From Geothrix limicola (lineage in GTDB: Bacteria > Acidobacteriota > Holophagae > Holophagales > Holophagaceae), in contig NZ_BSDE01000001.1 in assembly GCF_030268085.1 (NCBI RefSeq), positions 744,001 to 808,000 on the forward strand: a DNA stretch of 64,000 nt, given 5' to 3'. The notes under the pieces were generated by a model. The model saw nothing but the letters and a program-made list of their open reading frames with translations, ran no database searches and was not told the origin of the DNA. Shown here piece by piece: positions 52,261-60,750 of this stretch. Made by a program: the position numbers and the translations under genes. Each line of letters starts with the position of its first letter. Positions within the stretch are counted from its first letter, which is position 1.

Positions 52261-52992
52261 ATGCACGAAGGCCCCATCACCTTCCAGGGAGACCGGCTGT
52301 GGCTGCCCCTCGGCTCGGTGCCCACGGGAGCCCGGGCACGCCTGAGCCTGCCAGAGGGTGTGACCGTGCTGCGAGCCGAGGCCGACGAGGCCCCGCCTGC
52401 GGGTGTGGAAGCCCTGGGACTGCGCGAAGCCCACCCGCGGATGGCCAGGGAGGACTGGCTGCGTGCCGGGCGGGCCTACCAGTGGCTGGAATGGGAGGCG
52501 GGGCATCGCTTCTGCGGCCACTGCGCGGCGGCGCTGGTTCCGGCCGAAGGGCACGGCCGCCGTTGTCCGTCCTGCGGGCGCGCCGTCTTTCCCGGGAATT
52601 CCATAGCCATCATCGTGCTCATCCAGCGCGGCAGGGGGCCGGCTCGCCAATGGGCCCTGGCCCGCTCGCCCCATTTCAAACCGGGCGTGTACAGCTCCGT
52701 GGCGGGGTTCACGGAGCCCGGGGAATCCCTCGAGGCCGCGGTGCACCGGGAAGTCTCGGAGGAATTGGGCATCCGCATCCAGCACCTGCGTTATTTCGGA
52801 AGCCAGCCCTGGCCCTTTCCCAACGGCCTGATGGTGGGCTTCCGGGCCGAGTACCTCGATGGCGATTTGAGGCCGGATCCTTCCGAACTGGAAGACGCCC
52901 GCTGGTTCACCCGCGAGACCCTTCCCGATCTTCCCAGCACCATCAGCATCGCGAGGTGGATGATGGACGCGGCCCTGGCGGAAACCGATTGA
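52261..52992 (+). CDS. nudC: NAD(+) diphosphatase / NAD-decapping hydrolase
   Basis: A Nudix hydrolase that cleaves NADH/NAD and 5'-NAD caps of RNA. The 243-residue protein has a four-Cys zinc ribbon (Cys85, Cys88, Cys102, Cys105 in FCGHC and RCPSC), the Nudix box from Gly149 to Ile171 (AGFTEPGESLEAAVHREVSE in its first part), and the NudC signature SQPWPFP at 181-187. AGGAGG lies before ATG 52261 and a TAGGCT hexamer is 33 bp upstream. The N-terminal domain (1-80) is shorter than in E. coli NudC but all active-site parts are present. Confidence 0.95.
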   Translation: MHEGPITFQGDRLWLPLGSVPTGARARLSLPEGVTVLRAEADEAPPAGVEALGLREAHPRMAREDWLRAGRAYQWLEWEAGHRFCGHCAAALVPAEGHGRRCPSCGRAVFPGNSIAIIVLIQRGRGPARQWALARSPHFKPGVYSSVAGFTEPGESLEAAVHREVSEELGIRIQHLRYFGSQPWPFPNGLMVGFRAEYLDGDLRPDPSELEDARWFTRETLPDLPSTISIARWMMDAALAETD

Positions 52993-53075
52993 TTCCGGGT
53001 GTGGCATCCGCCCGCGGAAGACCGATGCCGTGTGGACTATTGGCTTATTGAGGCCGGGAGGAATGGATCGGGTGC

Positions 53076-53834
53076 TTAATGGAAGGCTGTCAAAGCCAGG
53101 GTCGGATAACTGCGAAGAAAGGCCTCGCGGCGGTCGATGCTGATCACGGCGAGGAAGCAGGAATCCTCCGCCACTGCTGATTCTGCGTAGGGAAGCCCCA
53201 GGAGGTATTCCCTCAGTCCGAGAAACCCTGACGGAAGGTCTTCGGCCCGCAGAACACGGGAACCGGAGGCGCCTTCAAGCCTGACCGAGCCCATGGCGAG
53301 CTGGAATACCGAGCGGGCTTCGCCGCCGGCTTCGTAGAGGCGTTCTCCCGGTTTGGCCAGGCGGCGCTCAGGCGCACAGTCGAAGCGGGCGCGCAGGTCG
53401 CGCAGTTCCTCGTTGGCCTCCTTGAGGCGGCTCGTGAACTGGCGGCAGAGAATGCGTGTGAGCCCGGGAAAGCCCGCCATGATGGCGTCCAGATGGGCTG
53501 GCTTGAGGTGCAGGGCCTGGCAGGCGCCCACGGCGCGCACCGTGGCCGTGCGGTGCTGAGCCCCGAAATAGGCCATTTCGCCGACGATCACGGGGTTGTC
53601 CGGATGGCATTCCAATTGGGCCAGGGGCTGATGGGTGCCGTTCGGCTGGGCCTTCTCCACCACCAGGCTGCCCTTGCGCACGATGAAGAGATCCTGTGAA
53701 TCCTCGCCTTCGCGGACCAGCAGCTCGCCGTCCCTGAAGCGCAGCGCCACGATGTCCGGACAGGCCGCCAGCAGGGGGCCCAGTTCGGCGTCGGAGGCCA
53801 GGTCCAAGGCGGCGGGATCGAGGAGATCGGGCAT
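53076..53834 (-). CDS. Cyclic-nucleotide-binding-domain protein without DNA-binding domain
   Basis: A 252-residue protein. Residues 15-140 form a cNMP-binding beta-barrel of the CRP/PKA-R type (LRFRDGELLVREGEDSQDLF, VRKGSLVVEKA, GEMAYFGAQHRTATVRAVGA). The phosphate-binding cassette is degenerate: no clear FGE...R(T/S)A arrangement but GEMAYFG...RTA is close. After a linker (RLKEANEELRDLRARFD), residues 165-252 repeat the barrel in a shorter form (LAKPGERLYEAGGEARSVFQ). There is no helix-turn-helix, so it is not a CRP-like regulator. It may sense a nucleotide and act by protein contact. No clear neighbour suggests a partner. Confidence 0.82.
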   Translation of the reverse strand: MPDLLDPAALDLASDAELGPLLAACPDIVALRFRDGELLVREGEDSQDLFIVRKGSLVVEKAQPNGTHQPLAQLECHPDNPVIVGEMAYFGAQHRTATVRAVGACQALHLKPAHLDAIMAGFPGLTRILCRQFTSRLKEANEELRDLRARFDCAPERRLAKPGERLYEAGGEARSVFQLAMGSVRLEGASGSRVLRAEDLPSGFLGLREYLLGLPYAESAVAEDSCFLAVISIDRREAFLRSYPTLALTAFH

Positions 53835-53965
53835 GGGCGGCTCGGGCGGAGGAAGGGCCCGGCCGCGGATCCTTCAGGGTTGCGAGGTGGTGGCATCCCC
53901 CGGGCGAGCAGGCAGGGACAACTTACCACCCACCCGGCCCGACCGGGAGGTCGCCATGGGGGCCT
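53835..53965. other. Intergenic 131 bp with no feature seen
   Basis: The gap between the cNMP-binding gene and the 82-residue protein shows no terminator-like hairpin, ribosome-sited ORF or repeat. Confidence 0.5.
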
Positions 53966-54214
53966 TCAAGCGATTCCGGACTCGTACCCGCACACCAAGC
54001 GCTCGGGAAAGACCTGGACGCTCCAGCCTGTCTCAGAATCCTGGCTCTCGAAATCGATGCCCGCCTGGTGTTCGCAGCTGGCGCAGAAGGCGAAGGATGG
54101 GCCGGAGAGGTTGCGGTCTTCATCTCGGAGGTGATGCGACTGGCCGCGTGGGCAGCCCAGGATGATGAGCCAGCTTCCCAGGCCTGAGGGATGCTTCGCT
54201 TCGACATAATCCAT
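53966..54214 (-). CDS. Small hypothetical protein with CxxC
   Basis: An 82-residue protein starting MDYVEAKHPSGLGSWLIILG and ending FPERLVCGYESGIA. It has four Cys, two of them as CASCEH, suggesting a metal or redox site. AAGGATG lies upstream of the ATG at 54214. A weakly conserved-looking mix of hydrophobic and polar residues and normal GC suggests a real gene. It lies alone downstream of an AT-rich stretch and is not recognised. Confidence is limited by the short length. Confidence 0.5.
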   Translation of the reverse strand: MDYVEAKHPSGLGSWLIILGCPRGQSHHLRDEDRNLSGPSFAFCASCEHQAGIDFESQDSETGWSVQVFPERLVCGYESGIA

Positions 54215-54447
54215 GAATGCATCCTTGTGGCACAGTTCGGAATGGAAAATCTAACAGGCATATCTTCTATGCTGAAACACGACACATTAAATCCGGAATC
54301 CTGTCGGCATACCATTCAAAATTCATCCAATATTTTATTGAGCTGGTACGAGCACATCGAATCTGATCGATCCCTCAACAAAATGCCTGGCTGGTGGACC
54401 GGATATACGAATCTTGGGCATCCCCGTTCAGCCTGAATTCCCGACGC
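54215..54447. other. AT-rich intergenic patch
   Basis: About 230 bp of clearly lower GC than the surroundings (for example CATTCAAAATTCATCCAATA). Open frames exist on both strands (one plus-strand frame 54191-54436) but codon use is unlike neighbours and no ribosome site is convincing. It lies upstream of the 82-residue gene and downstream of the nrdJ terminator. It may be a promoter/regulatory region or a remnant of foreign DNA. Confidence 0.5.
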
Positions 54448-54477
54448 AAAAAAAGGAGCGGGTGTCCCGCTCCTTTT
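54448..54477 (-). terminator. Rho-independent terminator of nrdJ
   Basis: AAAAGGAGCGGG / CCCGCTCCTTTT, a perfect 12-bp stem with loop TGT (ACA on the minus strand), followed on the minus strand by a run of T. Confidence 0.92.
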
Positions 54478-54510
54478 ACCCGTCTCGCACCCTTCTCAGC
54501 GCGTCTTTTC

Positions 54511-57500
54511 CTAGCTGCAGCCCGTGGTCGCGCCGCAGGTCTGGCACTTCATGCAGGCGCCGTTGCGCACCAGGGTGAGGTGGCCGCATTCGGGGCAAGG
54601 ATCGCCGGTGTAGCCCTTCTCGCGGGCGGCCTGCGCGGCCGATACCGTGGCCTTGGCTCCGGACACACCTACCAGCACGGGAACCGGGGCGTCTTCCTGG
54701 GCGGGCGCGCCCGTCATGGAACCCTCGGGGAAGGGCAGGGGCGTGCCCGTGGGCAGGGCCGGCATGGCAGCGCCAGCCTGGCTCGCGGGGCGCAGGCCCG
54801 TGGCGGCGTTCACGATCTGCTCGGGTTCCACATGGGCCAGGTCGTAGCGGCCCAGGTAGCTGATGGCCAGTTCGCGGAACACGAAGTCGATGATGCTGGT
54901 GCTCATCTTGATCGTGTCGCTGCCCATGACCATGCCGCCGGGTTCGAAGCGGGTGAAGAGGAAGGCGTCGCAGAACTCTTCCAGGGGCACGCCGTGCTGG
55001 AGGCCCATGCTCACGGCGATGGCGAAGCAGTTGAGCACGGCGCGGAAGGCGGCGCCCTCCTTGTGGATGTCGAGGAAGATCTCGCCGAGGCTGCCGTCCT
55101 CGTATTCGCCGGTGCGCAGGTAGAGCTTGGTGCCGCCCACGGTGGCCGATTGCGTGTAGCCGCCTCGGCGGTTGGGCATGCGGCGCCGGTAGGTGCGCAC
55201 CAGCTGCTGCGCCAATTGCTGAGTCATCGCCTGGGCCACCGCAGGGGCCTTCTCGGTGGCGGTGGCCGATTCATCCATCAGGGTGTCGGCGCCGTCCAGC
55301 AGGTCGAGGTTGGTGGCCATGGCCTGGCTCATCTTCGAACCGTCGCGGTAGAGCGCCACGGCCTTGAGCATGAGCTGCCAGCTGGCCTCGTAGATGCCGC
55401 CGATCTCGTTGACGGTGGCTTCCGCAGGCAGGTTGATGGTCTTGCTGATGGCGCCACTGAGGAAGGGTTGGGCGGCGCCCATCATCTTCAGGTGGCCCAT
55501 GGGCGCGATGTAGCGCTTGCCCGTGCGGCCGCAGCGGTTGGCGCAATCGAAGATGGGCAGGTGCTCATCCTTGAGGTGCGGCGCGCCTTCCACGGTCATG
55601 GTACCGCTGAGGGCCAGCATGAAGGTCTCCACCTGCTCGGGGCTGAAGTCCCGCTTCAGACGTTCGACGTCGATGGCGTAGGCGGGATCGAAGGCGGTGG
55701 GGAGCTTCTGCTCCACGAGGGAGATCTCCTCGTCGTCCCAGCCGTGGGCCTTCAGCATCGAGCGGGTGATGCCGGGCGTTTCGTCGGTGATCTGCAGCCA
55801 GCCCACCACGTGGCGCTCGATGTCGTGGATCTGGCTGGGCGAGTAGCCCAGGCGGGCCAGGGCCTCGGGGATGGCGCGGTTCACGAGCTTGAAGTAGCCG
55901 CCGCCGGCGAGCTTCTTGAACTTCACGAGGGCGAAGTCGGGCTCGACGCCGGTGGTGTCGCAATCCATCAGCAGGCCGATGGTGCCCGTGGGCGCCAGCA
56001 CGGTCACCTGGGCGTTGCGGAAGCCCCACTGCTCGCCGTAGGTGAGAGCCGTGTCCCAGCTTTCGCGGGCCGCATCGGTGATGCGCTTGGGCACGCCCGC
56101 GCCGTGCAGGCCCTGGGGCCGGATGGAGAGCTGTTCGTATTCAGAAGCAGGGGCATTGTAGGCCGCGCGGCGGTGGTTGCGGATGACGCGCAGCATGTGC
56201 TGGGCGTTCTTCTGGTAGCCGGGGAAGGGCCCCAGTTCGCGAGCCATCTCGGCGCTGGCGGCGTAGGCGTCGCCCGTGAGGATGGCGGTGAGGGAGGCGC
56301 ACCACTGGGTGCCTTCCACGCTGTCGTAGGGGATGCCCATGCGCATGAGCATGGCGCCGAGGTTGGCGTAGCCCAGGCCCAGGGTGCGGAAGTCGTAGCT
56401 GAGCTTGGCGATGGCTTCGCTGGGGAACTGCGCCATCAGCACGCTGATCTCGAGGACGATGGTCCAGAGGCGGATGCCGTGGCGGTAGCCCGCGAGGTCG
56501 AAGCCGCCGTCTTCCGTGAGGAAGGTGCAGAGGTTCAGCGAGGCCAGGTTGCAGGCCGTGTCATCCAGGAACATGTATTCGGAGCAGGGGTTGCTCGCGT
56601 TGATGGGGCCGTCTTCGGGGCAGGTGTGCCAGTCGTTGATGGTGGTGTTGAACTGGATGCCGGGGTCCGCGCAGGCCCAGGCGGCGCGGTTCACCTTCTC
56701 CCAGAGATCCTTGGCGCGGAGCTTCTTGCTCGTCTTGCCGTCGATGCGGCGCTTGAGCTCCCAGTCGCCGTCCATCTCCAGGGCGCGCATGAAGGCATCG
56801 GGCACGCGCACGGAGTTGTTGGAGTTCATGCCGCCGACGGTGAGGTAGCCCTCGCCGTCCCAGGACGTGTCGTAGCCCGCGAGATCGCGGAGGAAATCGC
56901 CTTCGGCCAGGCGGCCCAGGCACTGGGTCAGGAACGCGGCGGGCACGCCCTCGCGCTTGGCGCGGGCGAGGGCCTTGCGTAGGGCCTCGTTGGTCTTGGG
57001 GTCGGCATCCTTGGAGGTGGAGCCTTCCACGGTCTTGCAGATGGCGTCCCAGTGGCGGCGCAGCATGGCGCTGCCGGCGGCCATCATGGCGACCTTGCGC
57101 TCTTCCGTGACCTTCCAGTCGACGAAGGCTTCGATATCGGGGTGATCCAGGTCGAGGCAGACCATCTTCGCGGCGCGGCGTGTGGTGCCGCCGCTCTTGA
57201 TGGCGCCCGCGGCGCGGTCGCCCACGGCGAGGAAGCTCATCAGACCCGAGCTGCGACCGCCGCCCGAAAGGGGCTCTTCTGAGCCGCGCACCTTGGAGAA
57301 GTTGGTGCCCGTGCCGGATCCGTACTTGAAGATGCGGGCTTCGCGGGTCCACAGGTCCATGATGCCGCCCTCGTTGACGAGGTCGTCGGTCACGCTCTGG
57401 ATGAAGCAGGCATGGGGCTGGGGACGCTCGTAGGCCGAGGTGGACTTCTTCATCTCGCCGGTCCTGGGATCGACGTAGCTGTGGCCCTGGGCCGGGCCGG

Positions 57501-57909
57501 AGATGCCGTAGGCGTAGTGCAGGCCCGTGTTGAACCACTGCGGCGAATTGGGCGCGCACATCTGGTTGGCGAGCATGTAGGTGAGCTCGTCGTAGAAGGC
57601 CTGGGCATCCTCGGCGGCGTCGAAGTAGCCGTGGGTCTCGCCCCAGTGCCGCCAGCAGCCCGCCAGCCGGTGGAAGACCTGGCGCGAGTCCTTCTCGCCG
57701 CCGTTCTGGGCGTCGATGCCCTTATGGCGGAAGTACTTCTGGGCCAGGATGTCCACGGCCACCTGGGACCAGGTCTCCGGCACCATCACATCCTTGGCCT
57801 CGAAGACGACGGTGCCGTCGAGCTTGGAGATGCGGCTGGTGCGCGGAACGAAAGGAATCCCTTCCAAGGGGTCGTGACCTGCCTTGGTGAAATGGCGGGC
57901 GATCTTCAT
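54511..57909 (-). CDS. nrdJ: Adenosylcobalamin-dependent (class II) ribonucleotide reductase
   Basis: Makes deoxynucleotides from ribonucleotides with B12 as radical source and without oxygen. The 1132-residue protein has [48 protein letters not shown], the active-site [20 protein letters not shown], the [18 protein letters not shown] block (as [20 protein letters not shown]), and a C-terminal Cys-rich tail with CPECGH and CMKCQTCG, which re-reduces the active site. No intein is visible. The start at 57909 has AGGA upstream; the open frame to 58212 is unsupported. A good promoter is at 58039-58067. No nrdA/B or nrdD genes are in the window. Confidence 0.97.
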   Translation of the reverse strand: MKIARHFTKAGHDPLEGIPFVPRTSRISKLDGTVVFEAKDVMVPETWSQVAVDILAQKYFRHKGIDAQNGGEKDSRQVFHRLAGCWRHWGETHGYFDAAEDAQAFYDELTYMLANQMCAPNSPQWFNTGLHYAYGISGPAQGHSYVDPRTGEMKKSTSAYERPQPHACFIQSVTDDLVNEGGIMDLWTREARIFKYGSGTGTNFSKVRGSEEPLSGGGRSSGLMSFLAVGDRAAGAIKSGGTTRRAAKMVCLDLDHPDIEAFVDWKVTEERKVAMMAAGSAMLRRHWDAICKTVEGSTSKDADPKTNEALRKALARAKREGVPAAFLTQCLGRLAEGDFLRDLAGYDTSWDGEGYLTVGGMNSNNSVRVPDAFMRALEMDGDWELKRRIDGKTSKKLRAKDLWEKVNRAAWACADPGIQFNTTINDWHTCPEDGPINASNPCSEYMFLDDTACNLASLNLCTFLTEDGGFDLAGYRHGIRLWTIVLEISVLMAQFPSEAIAKLSYDFRTLGLGYANLGAMLMRMGIPYDSVEGTQWCASLTAILTGDAYAASAEMARELGPFPGYQKNAQHMLRVIRNHRRAAYNAPASEYEQLSIRPQGLHGAGVPKRITDAARESWDTALTYGEQWGFRNAQVTVLAPTGTIGLLMDCDTTGVEPDFALVKFKKLAGGGYFKLVNRAIPEALARLGYSPSQIHDIERHVVGWLQITDETPGITRSMLKAHGWDDEEISLVEQKLPTAFDPAYAIDVERLKRDFSPEQVETFMLALSGTMTVEGAPHLKDEHLPIFDCANRCGRTGKRYIAPMGHLKMMGAAQPFLSGAISKTINLPAEATVNEIGGIYEASWQLMLKAVALYRDGSKMSQAMATNLDLLDGADTLMDESATATEKAPAVAQAMTQQLAQQLVRTYRRRMPNRRGGYTQSATVGGTKLYLRTGEYEDGSLGEIFLDIHKEGAAFRAVLNCFAIAVSMGLQHGVPLEEFCDAFLFTRFEPGGMVMGSDTIKMSTSIIDFVFRELAISYLGRYDLAHVEPEQIVNAATGLRPASQAGAAMPALPTGTPLPFPEGSMTGAPAQEDAPVPVLVGVSGAKATVSAAQAAREKGYTGDPCPECGHLTLVRNGACMKCQTCGATTGCS

Positions 57910-58038
57910 GTGACTGTCCTGTGGGCAGTGGGTGGAAAGGACGGGCTCGAAAGAAATGGCTTTCCGTGAGGCGCACAAAGCTCTCCCCGGGGGGTGGGGA
58001 AGTTTGAAGCTGACCTCTATGGGTTGTGCCGGGAGAAA

Positions 58039-58067
58039 AGGATGGCCCCAAGATGTAGGGGTGTCAA
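58039..58067 (-). promoter_or_regulatory. Promoter of nrdJ
   Basis: On the minus strand TTGACA, 17 bp, then CATCCT. This is the best sigma-70-like minus-35 seen. The leader is about 125 nt and holds no cobalamin riboswitch hallmark that I can see. Confidence 0.5.
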
Positions 58068-58182
58068 GGGGCCTGGAGCGGATTTTTCCGCAGATTAAAA
58101 ACCTCGCAGAAATAAGGGACTTTGAGTGCCAGTGCCGCTTGGCGAAGGGTCCTTCCGCTGGCGTTGCAGGGAGGATCGCGGC

Positions 58183-58188
58183 TAGTCT
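58183..58188 (+). promoter_or_regulatory. Minus-10-like hexamer of the SRP RNA gene
   Basis: TAGTCT lies 8 bp before the predicted 5' end at 58197. The same hexamer precedes the 59644 gene. Confidence 0.45.
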
Positions 58189-58196
58189 GGATTCAA

Positions 58197-58288
58197 GCCG
58201 GGCCCCATGCATCGGGGTGCGATGAACCGGGTCAGGTCGGAAGAAGCAGCCCTAAGTCGTTCCCCCGAGTGCCGTGGTAAGCCCGGCC
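58197..58288 (+). ncRNA. ffs: Signal recognition particle RNA, small bacterial (4.5S) type
   Basis: The conserved domain IV is unmistakable: GGTCAGGTCGGAAGAAGCAG, with the GGAA-like tetraloop region and the AGCAG asymmetric loop bound by Ffh. The outer stem GCCGGGC (58197-58203) pairs with GCCCGGC (58281-58287), giving about 92 nt, normal for the short form. The RNA targets ribosomes to the membrane with Ffh and FtsY. Its 3' arm (CGTGGTAAGCCCGGCCCC) is also the first 18 nt of a downstream repeat unit, so the true 3' end may be set by that hairpin. Confidence 0.95.
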
Positions 58289-58600
58289 CCTTTTCGGGGC
58301 CAGGCTTACCATCCGTTCGCGCGGCGCCTTCGGCTTGCGCTCACGGGTCGGCACTGGCATACGCTTCCAGTGGGTCCCCGCTCCGCAGAGCCCCCCAGGC
58401 TCTGCTCCGCGACCCACTTAGGTCGCGCACGTGGTAAGCCCGGCCCCTTTCGGGGCCAGGCTTACCATCGATCGGCCTGCGCCTTCGGCTTGGCCTCTCG
58501 AATCGGCACTGGCATGCGCTCTGCGCCGGAGCCCGACTCCGCAGGCTCCGCGGGAGCCTGCTCCATCACCCGGCGGTCGCGCACGTGGTGAGCCCGGCCC
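58271..58600. repeat. Structured tandem repeat downstream of the SRP RNA (two units plus a partial third)
   Basis: CGTGGTAAGCCCGGCCCC begins units at 58273, 58430 and, as CGTGGTGAGCCCGGCCC, at 58584. Each full unit (about 155 bp) has hairpin A (58276-58310; 58433-58466), the conserved GCGCCTTCGGCTTG and CGGCACTGGCAT blocks, then hairpin B: AGTGGGTC/GACCCACT with inner CAGAGCC/GGCTCTG (58369-58418) in unit 1, and GCCGG/CCGGC with inner GCAGGCTCC/GGAGCCTGC (58525-58574) in unit 2. The B stems differ in sequence but keep their pairing. Hairpin A has a T-G pair only on the minus strand, with a GAAA loop in unit 2. No protein is convincing here. Confidence 0.75.
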
Positions 58601-58630
58601 TGGGTTCCAACAAGCGAAAAACAAATGAGC

Positions 58631-59503
58631 CTACCTCGGAATCCGCGCAGCGGATTCTGAGCCCGCCCGGCACACGGAATACAAGGGGCAGGCCGCGCAG
58701 GTGCTGCGTTTGCGGATGCCGGGGCAGTCGCCTAGGATGCCCAGGTGGCTAAGGGCGAAGTCGTAGCGGAGGGGATCCACGGGATCCAGGCGGCGGAGGG
58801 ATTCGGTGATCTCGAGGGCCATTTTCCCGTCAGGCGTCGTGCGACGGCTGAGGCCGATGAAGTGTGAGACCCGCGCCACATGCGTATCCAGCGGGATGAC
58901 CAGTTGATCGGCCGGGTAGCGGGTCCAGAGCCCGAGGTCGGGCCAACCCGAGCGCACCATCCAGCGCAGGAACATGCGCCAGCGCTTGCAGGCCGCGCCT
59001 TCCAGGGGATCGGGCAGGGAGAAACGGGATCCGTACGAAGCGGGCAGGTCCGTGCGCAGGCGCTGCACCAGGCGCGAGAGCGCGTCATCGGGCCCTTCTC
59101 CGGCCCGGGGCAGGAGGTGGGATTCCAGGCCCTGGCCGCTTTCCGCATCGAGCTGCTTCCAGGCCAGCAGCCAGGCGATGAGGTCGGCGGCCGTGTGGAA
59201 GCGCCAGGCCCAGGTGGACAGGGCCCGGGAGAGCTCCCTGCGGATGGCGGCCCCGCTTCGCGTGCGAAGCCAGTCCGCGGGGCTGGAGCCCAGGGGTGCC
59301 AGCGCGACGCGCACGGCGCGGATCATGGGATCCACGCGGCCATAGGCCAGGTGGGCCGCCACGAAGGCGGCGACTTCCCGGTTCATGGGGGAGTCATAGG
59401 CGAGCACGACGCTGAAGGGATCCTTTTCGAGGGCCTCGGCGGTGTCGTAGCGGGCGCAAAGCCCGTCCAGCCGCGTTTTAAGAGTAGAGACCGAGGTTCC
59501 CAT
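58631..59503 (-). CDS. TIGR02757 (DUF2400) protein with HhH-GPD-like iron-sulfur motif
   Basis: A 290-residue protein of the TIGR02757 family. It has VAAFVAAHLAYGRVDPMIRA near residue 45, WRMFLRWMVR and PLDTHVARVSHFIGLSRR, which resembles the helix-hairpin-helix/Asp loop of base-excision glycosylases. The C-terminus has four Cys (260, 269, 272, 278; C-x8-C-x2-C-x5-C) like the endonuclease III iron-sulfur loop. A DNA-repair role is suggested but not shown for the family. TGAGG precedes ATG 59503; the frame continues upstream without support. It stands divergent to the 59644 gene. Confidence 0.87.
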   Translation of the reverse strand: MGTSVSTLKTRLDGLCARYDTAEALEKDPFSVVLAYDSPMNREVAAFVAAHLAYGRVDPMIRAVRVALAPLGSSPADWLRTRSGAAIRRELSRALSTWAWRFHTAADLIAWLLAWKQLDAESGQGLESHLLPRAGEGPDDALSRLVQRLRTDLPASYGSRFSLPDPLEGAACKRWRMFLRWMVRSGWPDLGLWTRYPADQLVIPLDTHVARVSHFIGLSRRTTPDGKMALEITESLRRLDPVDPLRYDFALSHLGILGDCPGIRKRSTCAACPLYSVCRAGSESAARIPR

Positions 59504-59594
59504 GGCCTCAGTGTCCCAGGAGGGAGGGACCTCCGTACTTCGAAAAAACCGCACCTCGTGCCGAAAATCACTATGTAAGCAAAGGTATTGCCGG

Positions 59595-59600
59595 TAGTCT
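59595..59600 (+). promoter_or_regulatory. Minus-10-like hexamer for the 59644 gene
   Basis: TAGTCT, 44 bp before ATG 59644; the leader carries GGAGAAA as ribosome site. Confidence 0.4.
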
Positions 59601-59643
59601 GATGAGCGGTGGCCCGTGGCCCCCTTCGGAGAAATAACCGCAC

Positions 59644-60045
59644 ATGATGAACCTGCGTGGCCTTGGCAACCTGGCGAAGATCCTTGAAGAAGCCGCAAAG
59701 CCTGATTCCGTGTTGCGGGAAGACCGCGAAAAGCCGAAGCCCAAGGTTCTCAAAAAGGGAGAGAAGGCCGGGAATGTCCGGACCATCGATCCCAAGCGGA
59801 AGGTCTGGTACGAAAAGCGCCTGAAGGAAATCACCGCGAAGAGCCCGGCCCCCGAAGGCTCGGCCTCCGGTCCCGTGAGCGCCCCCGTGGTTCCCGCCGC
59901 GCCCGCCCTGGCCAAGAATGTGGCCTCCAAGCTGGGCGGTTCGCTGCTGCAGACCCTGGCCGCCGCCAAGGACGCGAAGCCCAAGGCCGATGGCCAGAAG
60001 CGCTCCGAAGCCTGGCGCCGCAAGCCCGGTGAATCGATCTTCTAA
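59644..60045 (+). CDS. Lysine-rich hypothetical protein
   Basis: A 133-residue basic protein. The N-terminus MNLRGLGNLAKILEEAAKPD is followed by a Lys/Pro region (REKPKPKVLKKGEKAGNVRT), an Ala/Pro linker and a Lys/Arg-rich end (AKPKADGQKRSEAWRRKPGE). It looks disordered and may bind nucleic acid or acidic proteins. No domain is known to me. Start ATG 59644 (or 59647) follows a purine-rich GGAGAAATAA. It is closed by a strong terminator. Coding status is supported by normal codon use and this flanking architecture. Confidence 0.65.
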   Translation: MMNLRGLGNLAKILEEAAKPDSVLREDREKPKPKVLKKGEKAGNVRTIDPKRKVWYEKRLKEITAKSPAPEGSASGPVSAPVVPAAPALAKNVASKLGGSLLQTLAAAKDAKPKADGQKRSEAWRRKPGESIF

Positions 60046-60064
60046 TTCGCAGCCAAACGGATGC

Positions 60065-60095
60065 AGAAGAGGGCGGCCACAGGCCGCCCTCTTCT
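60065..60095. terminator. Strong bidirectional terminator
   Basis: AGAAGAGGGCGGCC / GGCCGCCCTCTTCT, a perfect 14-bp stem with an ACA loop, between converging genes. A T-rich stretch follows on the plus strand. Confidence 0.9.
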
Positions 60096-60124
60096 TGTCT
60101 ACACGGGGGCAATAGGCCCTGTGT

Positions 60125-60628
60125 CTAGGCTTGGCTGGCTGCAGGCCTGAGGAACTTCCGCCCGATCCAGGTGGCGGAAAGGGGGCGTTCGAGCCGGCCC
60201 TGCCGCAGGTCGCCCAGGGTCAGCAGCGCCAGGTCCAGCACCGGCGTGGTGCCGTCGAGGGTGCCGTCGGCCAGCAGCGTTTCGAGGTTCGCGCGGGGAA
60301 TGGTCCGGAGGCCGCTGCCCAGTCGCACGATCACGGCCTGGGGATCCTCCAGGGACAACCCCACCTTGCCCATGAGCTGGTTCACGCCGCGCAGCATGCC
60401 GTCGATGGCGCAACCGGAGGGCTGGCTGGCGAGGATGGGCTCGGCCACGGCCAGGATGCGGTGCTCCAGGAGGGTCCAGGCGCCCTGGTACTGCACGCCC
60501 TTGTGCCGCCAACGTCCCATGAGGGCCTCCATCTCGGGGGTGATCACGGAAGCTTCGGTGGGTTGGGCCAGGGCCAACAGCCACAGGCGGGCTTCATCGG
60601 GCAGCGAATCGAAGGCGGAAAGGGACAC
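60125..60628 (-). CDS. Conserved-looking hypothetical protein
   Basis: A 167-residue soluble protein, MSLSAFDSLPDEARLWLLAL..., with WRHKGVQYQGAWTLLEHRIL, LASQPSGCAIDGMLRGVNQL and SGLRTIPRANLETLLADGTL. The SGCAIDxxxxxVxxL pattern recalls small uncharacterised proteins often mis-annotated as ABC-transporter ATPases in other bacteria; no Walker motif exists here. No signal or membrane segment is seen. It converges on the terminator and is divergent from hemH. Function is unknown. Confidence 0.7.
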   Translation of the reverse strand: MSLSAFDSLPDEARLWLLALAQPTEASVITPEMEALMGRWRHKGVQYQGAWTLLEHRILAVAEPILASQPSGCAIDGMLRGVNQLMGKVGLSLEDPQAVIVRLGSGLRTIPRANLETLLADGTLDGTTPVLDLALLTLGDLRQGRLERPLSATWIGRKFLRPAASQA

Positions 60629-60750
60629 GGGGACTCCAGTCGTTCAGGACAGTCTATGGGATGCCGCCGCTCCCGGCTTCATCTCCTGTTCAAACACGTC
60701 TCGGTTTCCGTGACGAAAGTTCGGGGCAGTCTCGCGTAAGGTGGAGGACG

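Noticed and set aside
54191-54436. 81-codon plus-strand open frame in the AT-rich patch
   Set aside because: It overlaps the supported 82-residue gene start, has no ribosome site and no recognisable pattern; kept only as an AT-rich region.
54394-56982. 862-codon plus-strand open frame opposite nrdJ
   Set aside because: Antisense shadow of nrdJ; the translation is repetitive Ala/Gly/His/Val without any fold signature.
57910-58190. Cobalamin riboswitch or NrdR box upstream of nrdJ
   Set aside because: I looked for the B12-box and for NrdR-type inverted repeats in the leader and found neither; only a sigma-70-like promoter is visible. Rfam/Infernal search would settle it.
58232-58624. Small ORFs across the SRP-linked repeat on both strands
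   Set aside because: They repeat with the DNA units, are Arg/Ser/Pro-rich with no ribosome sites, and the conserved feature is base pairing, not reading frame.
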